Notes: generated from the letters alone by a model not told the origin. Counted from the stretch's first letter, positions 8,739 through 17,604 are shown. The stretch: DNA of 64,000 bases from Lentisphaerae bacterium ADurb.Bin242 (GCA_002069785.1 MWCA01000007.1:1-64000); one strand, 5' to 3'. A program made the numbers and translations.

Positions 8739-8782
8739 GGTTCATCTTGAACTGCGGGGATAAACCGGAGAAAGGATGAACC
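8739..8782. promoter_or_regulatory. Inverted repeat upstream of nagB
   Basis: GGTTCATC (8739-8746) and GATGAACC (8775-8782) form a perfect 8-bp inverted repeat 28 bases apart in the 221-bp spacer between nagB and the oxidoreductase gene. It could be a regulator site or a leader hairpin. No clear promoter was identified here. Confidence 0.3.
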
Positions 8783-8894
8783 GTCTGCACGGAAAGCAAT
8801 TTACACTGGAACATAATCATTTTCAAATGGCGGAAGAAGAAACCGGTGAAACAACCCCTGCGCATTATCAATGAAAAAGCTGTTTTGTATGGAA

Positions 8895-9917
8895 TTACTT
8901 CGGAAGCACACGCTTCATGGCGTCAACCTCGTTTTCACCATTTTCCAGAGGCAGCCGGACGATCCTGCGCTCGACCGCCGAACGCAGCAGCGCCATGGCA
9001 AGCTGGAAACCTTTGAAGGTATCCTCGCCGTTGCAGGGATGCTCCTTGACGCCGTCCAGCCACAGGGCAATGTCGGCGATGTAGCGCGCGCCGTCCGTTT
9101 CGTAATTGAAGCAGCCGGGACCCTCCTGATAGCCGTCCGCCTCGGTGCAGGCCCTCCAACCCGCGCCGATGATAACTTCGGCGAAGCCCTTGGTTCCCTG
9201 CACGACAAAGCGCCCCTTGTGCCAGGGATATTCGCTCTCTGGAACATCGGGGGACAGCTCGCCGCACTCGACGATGCCGCGCACGCCGTTCTTGAATTGA
9301 ATGAAGCCGCCGGCATACTCCGGCGAGGGATGATTGTCCTCCAGCTTGCCGCGTCCGTGTATGGTTCCGGAAACCCACAGCGCATCGTCGTTGCCGTTGT
9401 ACATGCGGATGTAATCCATCACATGAGTGACCATGTGGAAATACCATCCCCAGACATGTGCGTAGATTGTCTGGATGCGGCCCAGCTTGCCGCTGTCAAC
9501 AATCTTCTTGACGGCCTGATAATGGTCGCCGTACTTCTGCTGATGGCTGACGCAGAATTTAATTCCGGCGTTTCCGGCCATATCATAAATTTCCCTGGCC
9601 TCGTTGAAATTGGTGGAAAGGGGCTTCTCCAAAGCAATCAACTTAACATTGTGGTCGATGCCCAGCTTGAACAGCCCTTTGCGCAGGGCGGGAGGGGTGC
9701 AGAAGCAGAAGACGTCGGGACTGGTTTCAGACAGCATCTTCTCCGCGTCGGTGTAGAGGGGAGGATTGCCGCTCTCGGCTGCAGCGGCGTTCAGACGCTC
9801 GGTATCCGTGTCGCACAGTCCGACAAGCCGGAAACGGGGGTCACGGCTGAAAAGTTTGGCGTGCATCTTGCCGCGCTTTCCAGCGCCCAGCACCGCCACA
9901 GTGTAGGTTTTACTCAT
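8895..9917 (-). CDS. Gfo/Idh/MocA-family sugar oxidoreductase
   Basis: A 340-aa NAD(P)-dependent sugar dehydrogenase. The Rossmann fold begins VAVLGAGKRGKMHAKLF (residues about 6-22), followed by FCTPPALRKG and the family EKPLSTN motif with the catalytic Lys, and VSHQQKYGDHY in the second domain. The long upstream frame is not coding: the ATG at 9917 has AGGAGG eight bases upstream. It lies downstream of a DegT aminotransferase on the same strand; such pairs usually oxidise a sugar hydroxyl to a ketone and then transaminate it. A terminator-like hairpin separates the two genes. Confidence 0.9.
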   Translation of the reverse strand: MSKTYTVAVLGAGKRGKMHAKLFSRDPRFRLVGLCDTDTERLNAAAAESGNPPLYTDAEKMLSETSPDVFCFCTPPALRKGLFKLGIDHNVKLIALEKPLSTNFNEAREIYDMAGNAGIKFCVSHQQKYGDHYQAVKKIVDSGKLGRIQTIYAHVWGWYFHMVTHVMDYIRMYNGNDDALWVSGTIHGRGKLEDNHPSPEYAGGFIQFKNGVRGIVECGELSPDVPESEYPWHKGRFVVQGTKGFAEVIIGAGWRACTEADGYQEGPGCFNYETDGARYIADIALWLDGVKEHPCNGEDTFKGFQLAMALLRSAVERRIVRLPLENGENEVDAMKRVLPK

Positions 9918-9952
9918 GAGGTCTTCCTCCTGCAACTTTATATGGATCATTG

Positions 9953-9984
9953 AAAAAGGGACGGGCGTAAAGTCCCGCCCCTTT
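9953..9984 (-). terminator. Rho-independent terminator-like hairpin between DegT and Gfo/Idh genes
   Basis: On the minus strand a 10-bp stem with one mismatch (arms 9983-9974 and 9965-9956, loop of 8) is followed by a run of T's (9957-9953). It lies 34 nt after the aminotransferase stop and about 35 nt before the oxidoreductase start, so it may end the upstream transcript or reduce read-through. Confidence 0.65.
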
Positions 9985-10017
9985 ATGTTTGGCATGTTGT
10001 GCGATGAATGGAGATTA

Positions 10018-11142
10018 TTACTTCTTCCAGGCCTTGAGCACATCGATGACGTACTGAACCTCGGCATCGGTCAGCTCCGGGAACATGGGCAGCGAAATGC
10101 AGGAAGCGGCGTTCTTCTCGGCGTTCGCAAGAGACCCGGCGATGCGGGCGCTCTTGCCCCACGGGAAGCCTTCCTGCTTGTGGATCGGAATGGAGTAATG
10201 CGTCTTGGCGTCGATACCGTTGTCGTTGAGATACTTGAGCAACACGTCGCGGTCGGCGGCATTCACGGTTTCAATCTCATAGAGGTGATAGACGTGACGG
10301 TAGCCGGGACGATGGCAGGGAATGGTGATGAATTTCAGACCCTTCAAGCCCTTGTCGTATTTGGCAGCAATCTCGATACGGCGGTCGGTCCATGCGGTGA
10401 TGTGCTTCAACTTGGCGCTCAGAACGCCGGCCTGGAGGTCGTCAAGGCGGCTGTTGAAGCCGAAGCTGTGGTGGTCACGGGCGGCGGAGCCGTGGTTGCG
10501 CAGCTTGCGGACGGTATCGTTCACATACTGATGGTTTGTCCACAAAGCGCCGCCGTCGCCGAAGCATCCGAGGTTCTTCTGGATAATGAAGCTGGTGCAA
10601 ACCACATCGGAAAGTTCGCCCTGTTTGAAGTTTTTGCCCGCGCCGTCGATGCCCTGGGCATTGTCTTCGATGACCAGCAGGCCGAACTCGTCGGCGATTT
10701 TGCGGATTTCATCCATCGGAGCGCACTGGCCGTACAGGTGAACCGGAACGATGGCCTTGGTGCGTTTTGTAACGGCCTTGCGGATGGCCTTGGGATCAAT
10801 GCAGCGGGTGTTCTCGTCGCAGTCGACAAGCACCGCGGTGGCACCGGCAATCCAGATGGCCTCGGCGGTGGCAAAGAAAGTGTTGGCATTGGTGATGACT
10901 TCATCGCCTTCCCCTATGCCCATCGCCATGAAAGACAGCCACAGCGCATCGGTACCGTTGCCCACGCCAATCGCGTATTTCGCTCCCGCATACTTCGCCA
11001 GTTCGGCTTCGAACTGTTTCAGCATGGGACCCTGCACATAGCTGCCGCTCATCAAAACCTTTTCAATGTTCGCATCAATCTCTTTTTTGATGCTCAGGTA
11101 TTGCTTTACATGACCGTAAAAAGGAACCTTGACCTCTGCCAT
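10018..11142 (-). CDS. DegT/DnrJ/EryC1/StrS-family PLP aminotransferase
   Basis: A 374-aa PLP-dependent sugar aminotransferase. Family features are the N-terminal VLMSGSYVQGPMLKQFE, VGNGTDALWLSFMAMGIG, the NTFFATAEAI segment, VHLYGQCAPMDEI, VIEDNAQGIDG and the Schiff-base lysine in SFIIQKNLGCFGDGGAL, followed by NSRLDDLQAGVLSAKL. These enzymes transaminate keto-sugars, usually nucleotide-linked. The adjacent Gfo/Idh/MocA gene could supply the keto-sugar. The SD GGGAGG is 11 bases before the ATG, and a good promoter lies at 11193-11221. Confidence 0.92.
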   Translation of the reverse strand: MAEVKVPFYGHVKQYLSIKKEIDANIEKVLMSGSYVQGPMLKQFEAELAKYAGAKYAIGVGNGTDALWLSFMAMGIGEGDEVITNANTFFATAEAIWIAGATAVLVDCDENTRCIDPKAIRKAVTKRTKAIVPVHLYGQCAPMDEIRKIADEFGLLVIEDNAQGIDGAGKNFKQGELSDVVCTSFIIQKNLGCFGDGGALWTNHQYVNDTVRKLRNHGSAARDHHSFGFNSRLDDLQAGVLSAKLKHITAWTDRRIEIAAKYDKGLKGLKFITIPCHRPGYRHVYHLYEIETVNAADRDVLLKYLNDNGIDAKTHYSIPIHKQEGFPWGKSARIAGSLANAEKNAASCISLPMFPELTDAEVQYVIDVLKAWKK

Positions 11143-11192
11143 AACAATTTTTCCTCCCGTTTAATAAATGAAGCAAACATTACCGATCTATT

Positions 11193-11221
11193 ACTATAAT
11201 ACAGTTCGCCGCACATTTCAA
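11193..11221 (-). promoter_or_regulatory. Sigma-70 promoter of the DegT gene
   Basis: Minus strand TTGAAA (11221-11216), 17-bp spacer, TATAGT (11198-11193), about 50 bp upstream of the aminotransferase ATG. Confidence 0.7.
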
Positions 11222-11306
11222 TGACGCATATCAAAAAATGCTGAAAAATGCCACAGATAAAGCCGTCCGAAAGCACCGGTTCCGCCGGTGGAAGCGGATG
11301 CGGAAA

Positions 11307-12677
11307 TCACAGGTTGTAAAAGTCCTTCGGTCCCTGGAAGGCCATGCGGCGGACAAGCGCCGCCGCGTCATCCATGGGGATCTGGCCGCGGAGAACGAAC
11401 GCCGAAACCACATCGCATAGGACGCGGCGGAACATCTCGAAGCGCGAACCGTAGCTGAGAATCTTGCGGGAATCGGAAACCATGCCCGCGAAGTTGGAAA
11501 GCAGATCGACCGAGCCGATGTATTCGAGCTGGCGGCGCATTCCTACGGGAGTGTCGTTCAGCCACCACGCGGACCCGAGGCGGACGTTCGCGCCGAACGC
11601 GCGGGCAACGGTTGCAAGGGAAGCCTGATGGCCGGGCTCGAGACAGTAAAGAACGACCTTGAGGCGACCGTCGAACTTGTTGAGGAAGCGTCCGAGGGGC
11701 TTGACGATATCAATCATGTGATCGGAAACATCACCGCCGGAATCGGGTCCGAGGGTCTTCATCAGAACGTCGCGGATGTCGCGGACCGCCCCGATATGCA
11801 TCTGGAAAACCCAGCCGGATGCGGCGTCCATCTCCGCGATCTTCACGCTCATATACGACATATAGTCATTGATCTCCGCGCGGGAGAGGGATTCGTTCGC
11901 AAGAGCCTTTTTGAAGGCGCGTTCGGCATCGGCCCGGGAGGCGTCCCCGGACAGCGGATACTCGATTCCGTGGTCGCTGGCAGCACATCCTCTTTCCGCA
12001 AAATAGTCATGGGATTTCTGAAGCACGGCCGCGAGCTCGTCCACGGAGGAGATCGTCACGGAGAAGCGTCCTTCGAGACGCTGAATATAGGATTTCCAGG
12101 CAGGAGAAAAAATATTGACGGCCTTGTCCGGGCGCCAGGTCGGACGGACCAGGCGGCGGCCCATGGCGGCGTTCACGGCGGCATGGGCTTCGAGGAGATC
12201 GGCCGGATCGTCGGTGGAACACATCACTTCCACATTCATGGACTTCAGCAGTTCCTGCGGACGCTTGGCGCTGGAAGCAAGCGTTTCGTTGATCCTGTTC
12301 CAGAGTGTTTCGGCGGTGTCCTGATTGATCCGGGCATCCCGCAACCCCAGTCCGCGGCGGAGGTCCAGATGAATCCATTCATAGACGGGATTTCCGGCCA
12401 GTTCCGGGAAAATCCCCGCCAGCTTGAGCCATTTTTCCTTCGGGGCGGCTTTTCCGGTGATGAATTCCTCGGATACCCCGCGCTTCCGCATCATTTCCCA
12501 GACATAGTGGTCCGTGGCGGCGCAGACCTGCCAGGCGTCGGAATAGTTTTTGTTGGCCGCGATCTCCGCCACATCGGCATGATTGTGCGCATCCACGACG
12601 GGCAGCGATTTCACTTCTTCATACAGCGCGAGCGCCGTATCGTTTCCCAGCAGATACCTGTCATCCAGAAATGCCAT
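11307..12677 (-). CDS. uxaC: Uronate isomerase (glucuronate isomerase)
   Basis: Uronate isomerase interconverts glucuronate/fructuronate and galacturonate/tagaturonate, the first step of hexuronate breakdown. The 456-aa protein has the amidohydrolase-type VVDAHNHADV (two metal-site His) near residue 30, MCSTDDPAD, FQMHIGAVRD, RLGSAWWLND and LSNFAGMVSDSRKILSYGSRFEMFRRVLC, all typical of UxaC. Length matches the family. The ATG at 12677 has AAGGA about eight bases upstream, so the 17 extra residues of the longer frame are not used. Confidence 0.95.
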   Translation of the reverse strand: MAFLDDRYLLGNDTALALYEEVKSLPVVDAHNHADVAEIAANKNYSDAWQVCAATDHYVWEMMRKRGVSEEFITGKAAPKEKWLKLAGIFPELAGNPVYEWIHLDLRRGLGLRDARINQDTAETLWNRINETLASSAKRPQELLKSMNVEVMCSTDDPADLLEAHAAVNAAMGRRLVRPTWRPDKAVNIFSPAWKSYIQRLEGRFSVTISSVDELAAVLQKSHDYFAERGCAASDHGIEYPLSGDASRADAERAFKKALANESLSRAEINDYMSYMSVKIAEMDAASGWVFQMHIGAVRDIRDVLMKTLGPDSGGDVSDHMIDIVKPLGRFLNKFDGRLKVVLYCLEPGHQASLATVARAFGANVRLGSAWWLNDTPVGMRRQLEYIGSVDLLSNFAGMVSDSRKILSYGSRFEMFRRVLCDVVSAFVLRGQIPMDDAAALVRRMAFQGPKDFYNL

Positions 12678-12726
12678 ATTTCCATCCTTTTCATTCTGAA
12701 AATGTTTTCCCAAAAGCGGACAAATC

Positions 12727-12755
12727 AATATAACCGCAAAAAACGGATAAGTCCA
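12727..12755 (-). promoter_or_regulatory. Putative promoter of uxaC
   Basis: Minus strand TGGACT (12755-12750), 17-bp spacer, TATATT (12732-12727), about 50 bp before the uxaC start. Confidence 0.45.
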
Positions 12756-12866
12756 GAGTTTTTATGGAAAAGCCGGAAAAAAAAGAGGCTTTCTTCCATG
12801 AATTTGTGTGAAATTGACGTCAAGATGTTTGAAATTTTTTGGAGAAGAACCCGAAAAAAGGAGCCT

Positions 12867-13289
12867 TCACTTTCCGCCGGCAAGAATGACCAGACTGCCG
12901 CTTATAATCAGAGCCGTGCCGATCAATACATGAATCGAAACGGTCTCATGCAGAAAGAGAAAGCCGAGAACCACCGCAAAGGCTACGCTCAACTTGTCCA
13001 CCGGCGCAATTTTGGAAACATCCCCGAGTTGAAGAGCCTTGAAATAGAAAAGCCAGGAAAGCCCGGTGGCGATCCCCGAAAGAACCAGGAACATCAGATT
13101 GCGCCGGGAAAGTTCCTTCATCTGGGAAAGGCCGCCGGTCACCAGAACAATGCCCCACGTGATGATCAGGATCACGGCGGTCCGAATCGCCGTGGCAAGA
13201 TTGGAATTGATGCCGGAGACTCCGCACTTGGCCAGAATGGCGGTCAGCGCGGCAAAAAAGGCCGATAAAACTGCATAATATTTCCACAT
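12867..13289 (-). CDS. Half-size EamA/DMT-superfamily membrane transporter
   Basis: A 140-aa protein with a single EamA domain and about five membrane helices. Conserved features are the N-terminal YAVLSAFFAALTAILAKCG, IRTAVILIITW, GLSWLFYFKALQLGDVSKIAPVDKL and FLHETVSIHVLIGTALIISG. Most EamA permeases carry two copies of the domain; single-copy members are thought to dimerise. The substrate cannot be predicted. It has its own upstream spacer and no obvious partner. Confidence 0.85.
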   Translation of the reverse strand: MWKYYAVLSAFFAALTAILAKCGVSGINSNLATAIRTAVILIITWGIVLVTGGLSQMKELSRRNLMFLVLSGIATGLSWLFYFKALQLGDVSKIAPVDKLSVAFAVVLGFLFLHETVSIHVLIGTALIISGSLVILAGGK

Positions 13290-13478
13290 GAAAGTCCTCT
13301 CGTCCGGGAATTCCGCAAAACGATGATGTCAACAGCTGCATGGAAAAGATAATCCGCGCTGTCATTTTTTCAACAGGCGAACCGGAAATTATATTTTGCC
13401 GCCCCCTTTTTTCCCTTTCCCGGGTTTGAGCGTCGACGGGTCCGGTTGAAAAAATTTCATTTTTTTTTATTTTTCGAT

Positions 13479-13506
13479 TTGCAATTTTGAAAATACTCCG
13501 TATACT
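13479..13506 (+). promoter_or_regulatory. Sigma-70 promoter of the acidic zinc-ribbon gene
   Basis: TTGCAA (13479-13484), 16-bp spacer, TATACT (13501-13506), about 54 bp before the ATG at 13560. Confidence 0.6.
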
Positions 13507-13559
13507 TCGCTTCTGGAAGGAAAAATCTTCCCTGAACCTCTAACCTAGGAGAAGCAGTC

Positions 13560-13802
13560 ATGGTATTGATTTGTCCGTATTGTGACATCGAAATTAATGA
13601 AAAGCTGGTGGAAGCCGAGGATGGCTGCTGTCCTGAATGCGGTACTTTGATTACCGCAAATTCGGTCGTCGACGAATATGAGGAAGACGAGTACGATGAT
13701 GAATTCACGGACGAATTCGACGACGAGGATATCGAAGAGGAAGATGAATTTGCCGACATCGATTTTGACGATTTCGATGACGATGAAAAGAAATCCAAGT
13801 AA
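13560..13802 (+). CDS. Small acidic zinc-ribbon protein
   Basis: An 80-aa protein of unknown function. The N-terminus holds two CxxC knuckles (Cys5/Cys8 and Cys24/Cys27) that should bind one zinc ion. Residues about 37-75 are almost entirely Asp, Glu, Phe and Tyr, ending in a short lysine tail. It has a good SD (AGGAG eight bases upstream) and its own promoter, so it is probably expressed. Similar small zinc-ribbon/acidic proteins bind other proteins or act as RNA polymerase or ribosome accessories, but no function is assigned here. Confidence 0.82.
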   Translation: MVLICPYCDIEINEKLVEAEDGCCPECGTLITANSVVDEYEEDEYDDEFTDEFDDEDIEEEDEFADIDFDDFDDDEKKSK

Positions 13803-13893
13803 GCACGTCATGAACTCTTTTTTCCCCGCTTTCCATTCCTCCGGCAGGATTCCGTTTTTTCCCTCTTTCTGAGGGGTCAGGAGTTTTTTGTCC

Positions 13894-14934
13894 ATGTCTA
13901 TTGTCACCATTGTGGGCGCGGGTATGATGGGTTCGGCCATGAGCCGTCCCGCGCGGGACAACCATCACGAAGTGCGCCTGGTCGGAACCCCGCTCGACTG
14001 CGCGATCATTGAAGAAGTCTCCGCAACCTCCCGCCATATCCCGATGAAGCGGACGCTCCCCGACGGGATACGCTGCTTTCAGGTCGAGGAACTTGAGACA
14101 GCCCTGGAAGGCACGGAATACGTCATCTGCGGCGTCAGCAGCTTCGGTGTGGACTGGTTTGCCGAATATGTCCTGCCGCGCCTGCCCCTCGATGTGCCGG
14201 TGCTCTCCGTCACCAAGGGGCTGCTGGACTTCCCCGATGGTTCCCTGGTGACGTTTCCGCGTTTCCTGAAATCCAGGCTTTCCGAAAAACAGAAGGGACG
14301 AATCGAATTCAACGCGATCGGAGGTCCGTGCACCTCCTACGAACTGGCAGACCGTCATCAGACGATGGTCTGCTTCTGCGGCGAAAATCCGGCCACGCTT
14401 GAAAAATTCAGGAAACTGCTCGCCACCGACTATTATCACATCGCTGTCACCACGGACATCGAAGGCGTCGAAGGATGCGTCGCCATGAAAAACGCATTTG
14501 CGGTCGGAGTCTCCATTGCGATCGGCATGGCGGAAAAACTCGAAGGAAAAGACGCCTATATGTACAATCCGCAGGCCGCGCTCTTCGGACAGAGCTGCCG
14601 CGAAATGGCGCGGATCGTCCGGCTGCTCGGCGGAGACCCCCTGACGGCCGCCGGAATTCCCGGAGCCGGGGACCTCTTCGTAACGATTTTCGGCGGGCGG
14701 ACGCGCCGCCTTGGATACCTTCTCGGACTGGGTAAAAGCTATGCCGAAGCCCAGGAAGAACTCAAGGGGATCACACTCGAATCCGTCGTCATCATCACCC
14801 GCGCCGCCCGGGCGCTCCGGGTCCTCGCACAGCAGAAACGCGTGGACCTTCAGGACTTCGCCCTGCTGCTTCATCTGGATGAGATCATCAACCAGGGAGC
14901 GCCCGTGAACATCCCCTGGGACCGGCTCCGCTGA
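13894..14934 (+). CDS. gpsA: Glycerol-3-phosphate dehydrogenase (NAD(P)+)
   Basis: A 346-aa GpsA-family enzyme that reduces dihydroxyacetone phosphate to sn-glycerol-3-phosphate for phospholipid synthesis. It has the N-terminal dinucleotide loop IVGAGMMGSAM, VLSVTKGLLD with the substrate-binding Lys, IGGPCTSYELADR (usually GPNxAxEVA) and CVAMKNAFAVG with the catalytic Lys, then GIPGAGDLFVT. The departures from the classic GpsA motifs suggest a divergent branch. The ATG at 13894 is ten bases after AGGAG; a TTG at 13888 is possible but too close to the SD. Confidence 0.85.
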   Translation: MSIVTIVGAGMMGSAMSRPARDNHHEVRLVGTPLDCAIIEEVSATSRHIPMKRTLPDGIRCFQVEELETALEGTEYVICGVSSFGVDWFAEYVLPRLPLDVPVLSVTKGLLDFPDGSLVTFPRFLKSRLSEKQKGRIEFNAIGGPCTSYELADRHQTMVCFCGENPATLEKFRKLLATDYYHIAVTTDIEGVEGCVAMKNAFAVGVSIAIGMAEKLEGKDAYMYNPQAALFGQSCREMARIVRLLGGDPLTAAGIPGAGDLFVTIFGGRTRRLGYLLGLGKSYAEAQEELKGITLESVVIITRAARALRVLAQQKRVDLQDFALLLHLDEIINQGAPVNIPWDRLR

Positions 14935-14950
14935 ATCTTTCCATTCGAAA

Positions 14951-16444
14951 TTATTTCAGGCGCATCTGCGGAAAAAGCAGAACGTCCCGGATGGATTCGG
15001 CTCCGGTGAGGAGCATGACGAGACGGTCCACGCCCATTCCAAGACCGCCGGCCGGCGGCATGCCGTGTTCCAGCGCCGTCAGGAAGTCCTCGTCGATGGC
15101 TTCGGAGAGATTCCTGCCGTCGCGGATCGCCTGCTCGGTGAAGCGCCGGCGCTGTTCGATGGGGTCGTTGAGCTCGGAATACCCGGGCGAAATCTCCTGT
15201 CCGTTGATCTCCAGCTCGTAGACGTCCACCACGGTGGGATCGTCCTCGCACACCTTCGCCAGCGGAACCAGACAGGCGGGCAGACGGATCACGAAGGTCG
15301 GCTGGATCAGGGTCTGTTCGATCAGTTTCTCATAAATCTCATGCGCGATTTCGAGGTCGTTCATTTCGGGGGTCACGGTGATTCCGAGTTCCCCGGCCCG
15401 GACCCGTTTCCGATCGAGGGACAGTTCGTACCAGTCCTTGCCGGCGTGTTCGCGGATCAGGTCGCAGTAGGGGGCGCGACGCCAGGGGCGTTCCAGGTTG
15501 ATGACGCGCCCGTTGGCGTGCTGAATCTGGAGGGTGCCGAACAGTTTCTGCGCAATGGTCGTGACCATCTCCTCGATGAGTTCCATCATGGAACGGCAGT
15601 CGCCGTAAGCCTGATAAAGTTCGAGCATGGTGAACTCGGGATTGTGGCGGCGGTCGATCCCTTCGTTGCGGAAGTTGCGGTTCAGCTCGAAAACGCGCTC
15701 GAAGCCGCCGACCAGCAGACGCTTGAGATAGAGTTCCGGCGCAATGCGCAGGAAGACGGGACTGCTGAGCGCCTCGTAATAGGTCTTGAAGGGATTGGCC
15801 GCGGCGCCGCCGGGAATCGGCTGGAGCATCGGGGTCTCCACTTCGAGAAAGCCCCTTTCGATCAGGAACTTGCGGATTTCGCCGATGATGGCGAAACGCT
15901 TCATGAAGACCGCGCGGCTGTCGTCGTTGGATATGAGGTCGAGATACCGCTGACGGTAGCGCTGTTCGATGTCGGTGAGGCCGTGGAATTTTTCGGGAAG
16001 CGGACGCAGGGATTTGCTCAGGAGGGTGATCCTGTGCGCCTTGAGCGTGAGTTCGCCGGTGCGGGTGATGAAGGGAACGCCGGTCACGCCGACGATGTCG
16101 CCGAGGTCCAGTTTCTTGAAGAACGCAAAGTCATCGTCGGTGATCGTTCCGCGCTGGACGTAGATCTGCATCCGGCCGGAGGAATCCTTGATGTCGGCGA
16201 AAATGGACTTGCCCATGGAACGGAACGCCGTCATGCGCCCGGCGATGGTGAATTCCTCCTGCGTTTCGGATTCGGGTCGGAAGGCGGCGCGGACCGCCTC
16301 GATCTTCACGACGTTGTCGAAACGGCGTCCAAAGGGGAGAACCCCGCCCTCGGCGAATTCACGGGCCTTGGACGCGCGTTGTGCAAAAATATCCTCGCTC
16401 TTCGGTTCGGTCCCTGTAGGATTGCCGACGTTTTCTTCACTCAT
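14951..16444 (-). CDS. lysS: Lysyl-tRNA synthetase, class II
   Basis: A 497-aa class II lysyl-tRNA synthetase. It has the N-terminal OB-fold anticodon-binding domain (about residues 45-150, TIAGRMTAFRSMGKSIFADIKD), motif 2 (RNFRNEGIDRRHNPEFTMLE) and motif 3 (GLGMGVDRLVMLLTG). The EINGQEISPGYSELNDP segment is typical of LysRS. The start at 16444 has AAGGA seven bases upstream; the slightly longer frame would need a TTG. It lies 26 bp behind the esterase gene and may be co-transcribed with it. Confidence 0.97.
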   Translation of the reverse strand: MSEENVGNPTGTEPKSEDIFAQRASKAREFAEGGVLPFGRRFDNVVKIEAVRAAFRPESETQEEFTIAGRMTAFRSMGKSIFADIKDSSGRMQIYVQRGTITDDDFAFFKKLDLGDIVGVTGVPFITRTGELTLKAHRITLLSKSLRPLPEKFHGLTDIEQRYRQRYLDLISNDDSRAVFMKRFAIIGEIRKFLIERGFLEVETPMLQPIPGGAAANPFKTYYEALSSPVFLRIAPELYLKRLLVGGFERVFELNRNFRNEGIDRRHNPEFTMLELYQAYGDCRSMMELIEEMVTTIAQKLFGTLQIQHANGRVINLERPWRRAPYCDLIREHAGKDWYELSLDRKRVRAGELGITVTPEMNDLEIAHEIYEKLIEQTLIQPTFVIRLPACLVPLAKVCEDDPTVVDVYELEINGQEISPGYSELNDPIEQRRRFTEQAIRDGRNLSEAIDEDFLTALEHGMPPAGGLGMGVDRLVMLLTGAESIRDVLLFPQMRLK

Positions 16445-16470
16445 GATATATCCTTTCAAAAACGGAAAAA

Positions 16471-17433
16471 TTACATTTCCAGCAAATACTGATAAATCAT
16501 CTCGCCGCTGTTGGGAAGCGCCTCGTGTCCGTAGTCGGGATAAAGGACGATGTCCTTGGGCGATTTGATCTTGTTGTAGGCGGCGAACTGGGACGACGGC
16601 GGACAGATCGTGTCCATCAGTCCGGTGAACATCTTGACTTCGGCGGTGATGCGTTCGGCAAAGAACTGGGCGTCGATGTAGCCGAGGTCGCGGAAGAGCT
16701 GCTCTTCGCGTTCATGCCGGGGATCGTATACGCGGAAGAAGTCCCGGATGTCGTGATAGGCGTTGAGCGCCAGGTCCATTTCCCAGATCCTGCGGTAGTC
16801 GCAGAGGAACGGGTAGACCGGCGCAACCCGTTTCAACCCTTTGACGAGTCCCGCGCAGACGAGCGTCAGCCCGCCGCCCTGGGAACCGCCGGTCACCCCC
16901 ACACGGGATTTGTCGACCCATTCCAGTTCCATGGAAAGCTCCGCGAGACGGGCGCAATCCAGATACACATGCCGGTAATAGAGATTTTCGGGACCGTCCA
17001 GATAGCCCCGCGTGAAATAACTGTTTCCGAAGGAACTGCCGGTGCGCAGACCGGTTTCCTGCGAAGTGCCGTGCTGTCCGCGGCAGTCCAGGCCGACCAC
17101 GGTAAACCCGCTGGCGGCGTCGGCCAGATACCCCATCCAGTCGCCCGCGTTTCCGCCGAGACCGTGAAACGTGATCTTGAGCGGCGTTGGGGCGTCGAGC
17201 TTCTTCGGACGCGCCAGACGGCCGTGGATCTTCGCGCCGTTCGTCCCCATGAAATAGAGCTCGAAACAGTCGGCGACCGGACTTTTGAATTCGGCCGGGA
17301 CCATTCGGAATTCCGGATCGACCGCATGGAGTTCGGCAAGCGCCTTGTTCCAGTAAGCATCGAAATCGGCGGGCTTCGGGTTGCGTCCTTCGTACACTTT
17401 GAGCTTTTCCAGGGGCAGATCGATCAACGGCAT
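16471..17433 (-). CDS. Acetylxylan esterase/cephalosporin-C deacetylase (CE7 family)
   Basis: A 320-aa alpha/beta hydrolase of carbohydrate esterase family 7, which removes acetyl groups from xylo-oligosaccharides and related esters. The nucleophile lies in GVTGGSQGGGLTL, the family LDCRGQHGTS motif precedes it, and the catalytic His lies in YPDYGHEALP near the end. It has no signal peptide and is probably cytoplasmic. The ATG at 17433 has AAGGAG nine bases upstream. Confidence 0.92.
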   Translation of the reverse strand: MPLIDLPLEKLKVYEGRNPKPADFDAYWNKALAELHAVDPEFRMVPAEFKSPVADCFELYFMGTNGAKIHGRLARPKKLDAPTPLKITFHGLGGNAGDWMGYLADAASGFTVVGLDCRGQHGTSQETGLRTGSSFGNSYFTRGYLDGPENLYYRHVYLDCARLAELSMELEWVDKSRVGVTGGSQGGGLTLVCAGLVKGLKRVAPVYPFLCDYRRIWEMDLALNAYHDIRDFFRVYDPRHEREEQLFRDLGYIDAQFFAERITAEVKMFTGLMDTICPPSSQFAAYNKIKSPKDIVLYPDYGHEALPNSGEMIYQYLLEM

Positions 17434-17472
17434 AGTCGGCTTCTCCTTCGTTTCAATCAAAAAGCGATATAT

Positions 17473-17501
17473 AAGATACCGCATACCCCCCTTGTTTTCA
17501 A
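17473..17501 (-). promoter_or_regulatory. Promoter of the CE7 esterase gene
   Basis: Minus strand TTGAAA (17501-17496), 17-bp spacer, TATCTT (17478-17473). Confidence 0.55.
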
Positions 17502-17532
17502 GTCCATTCGCACATTTTTCCGTTTTTCGCGG

Positions 17533-17561
17533 TTGACTTTTCCGGAATGGGGTGCTAGGTT
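17533..17561 (+). promoter_or_regulatory. Promoter of the membrane-protein pair
   Basis: TTGACT (17533-17538), 17-bp spacer, TAGGTT (17556-17561), about 44 bp before the ATG at 17605, which is itself preceded by a strong AAAGGAGG. Confidence 0.5.
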
Positions 17562-17604
17562 GTCGGAACAGGTAAAAGCACGACTCAAGAAAGGAGGTCC
17601 GCCC

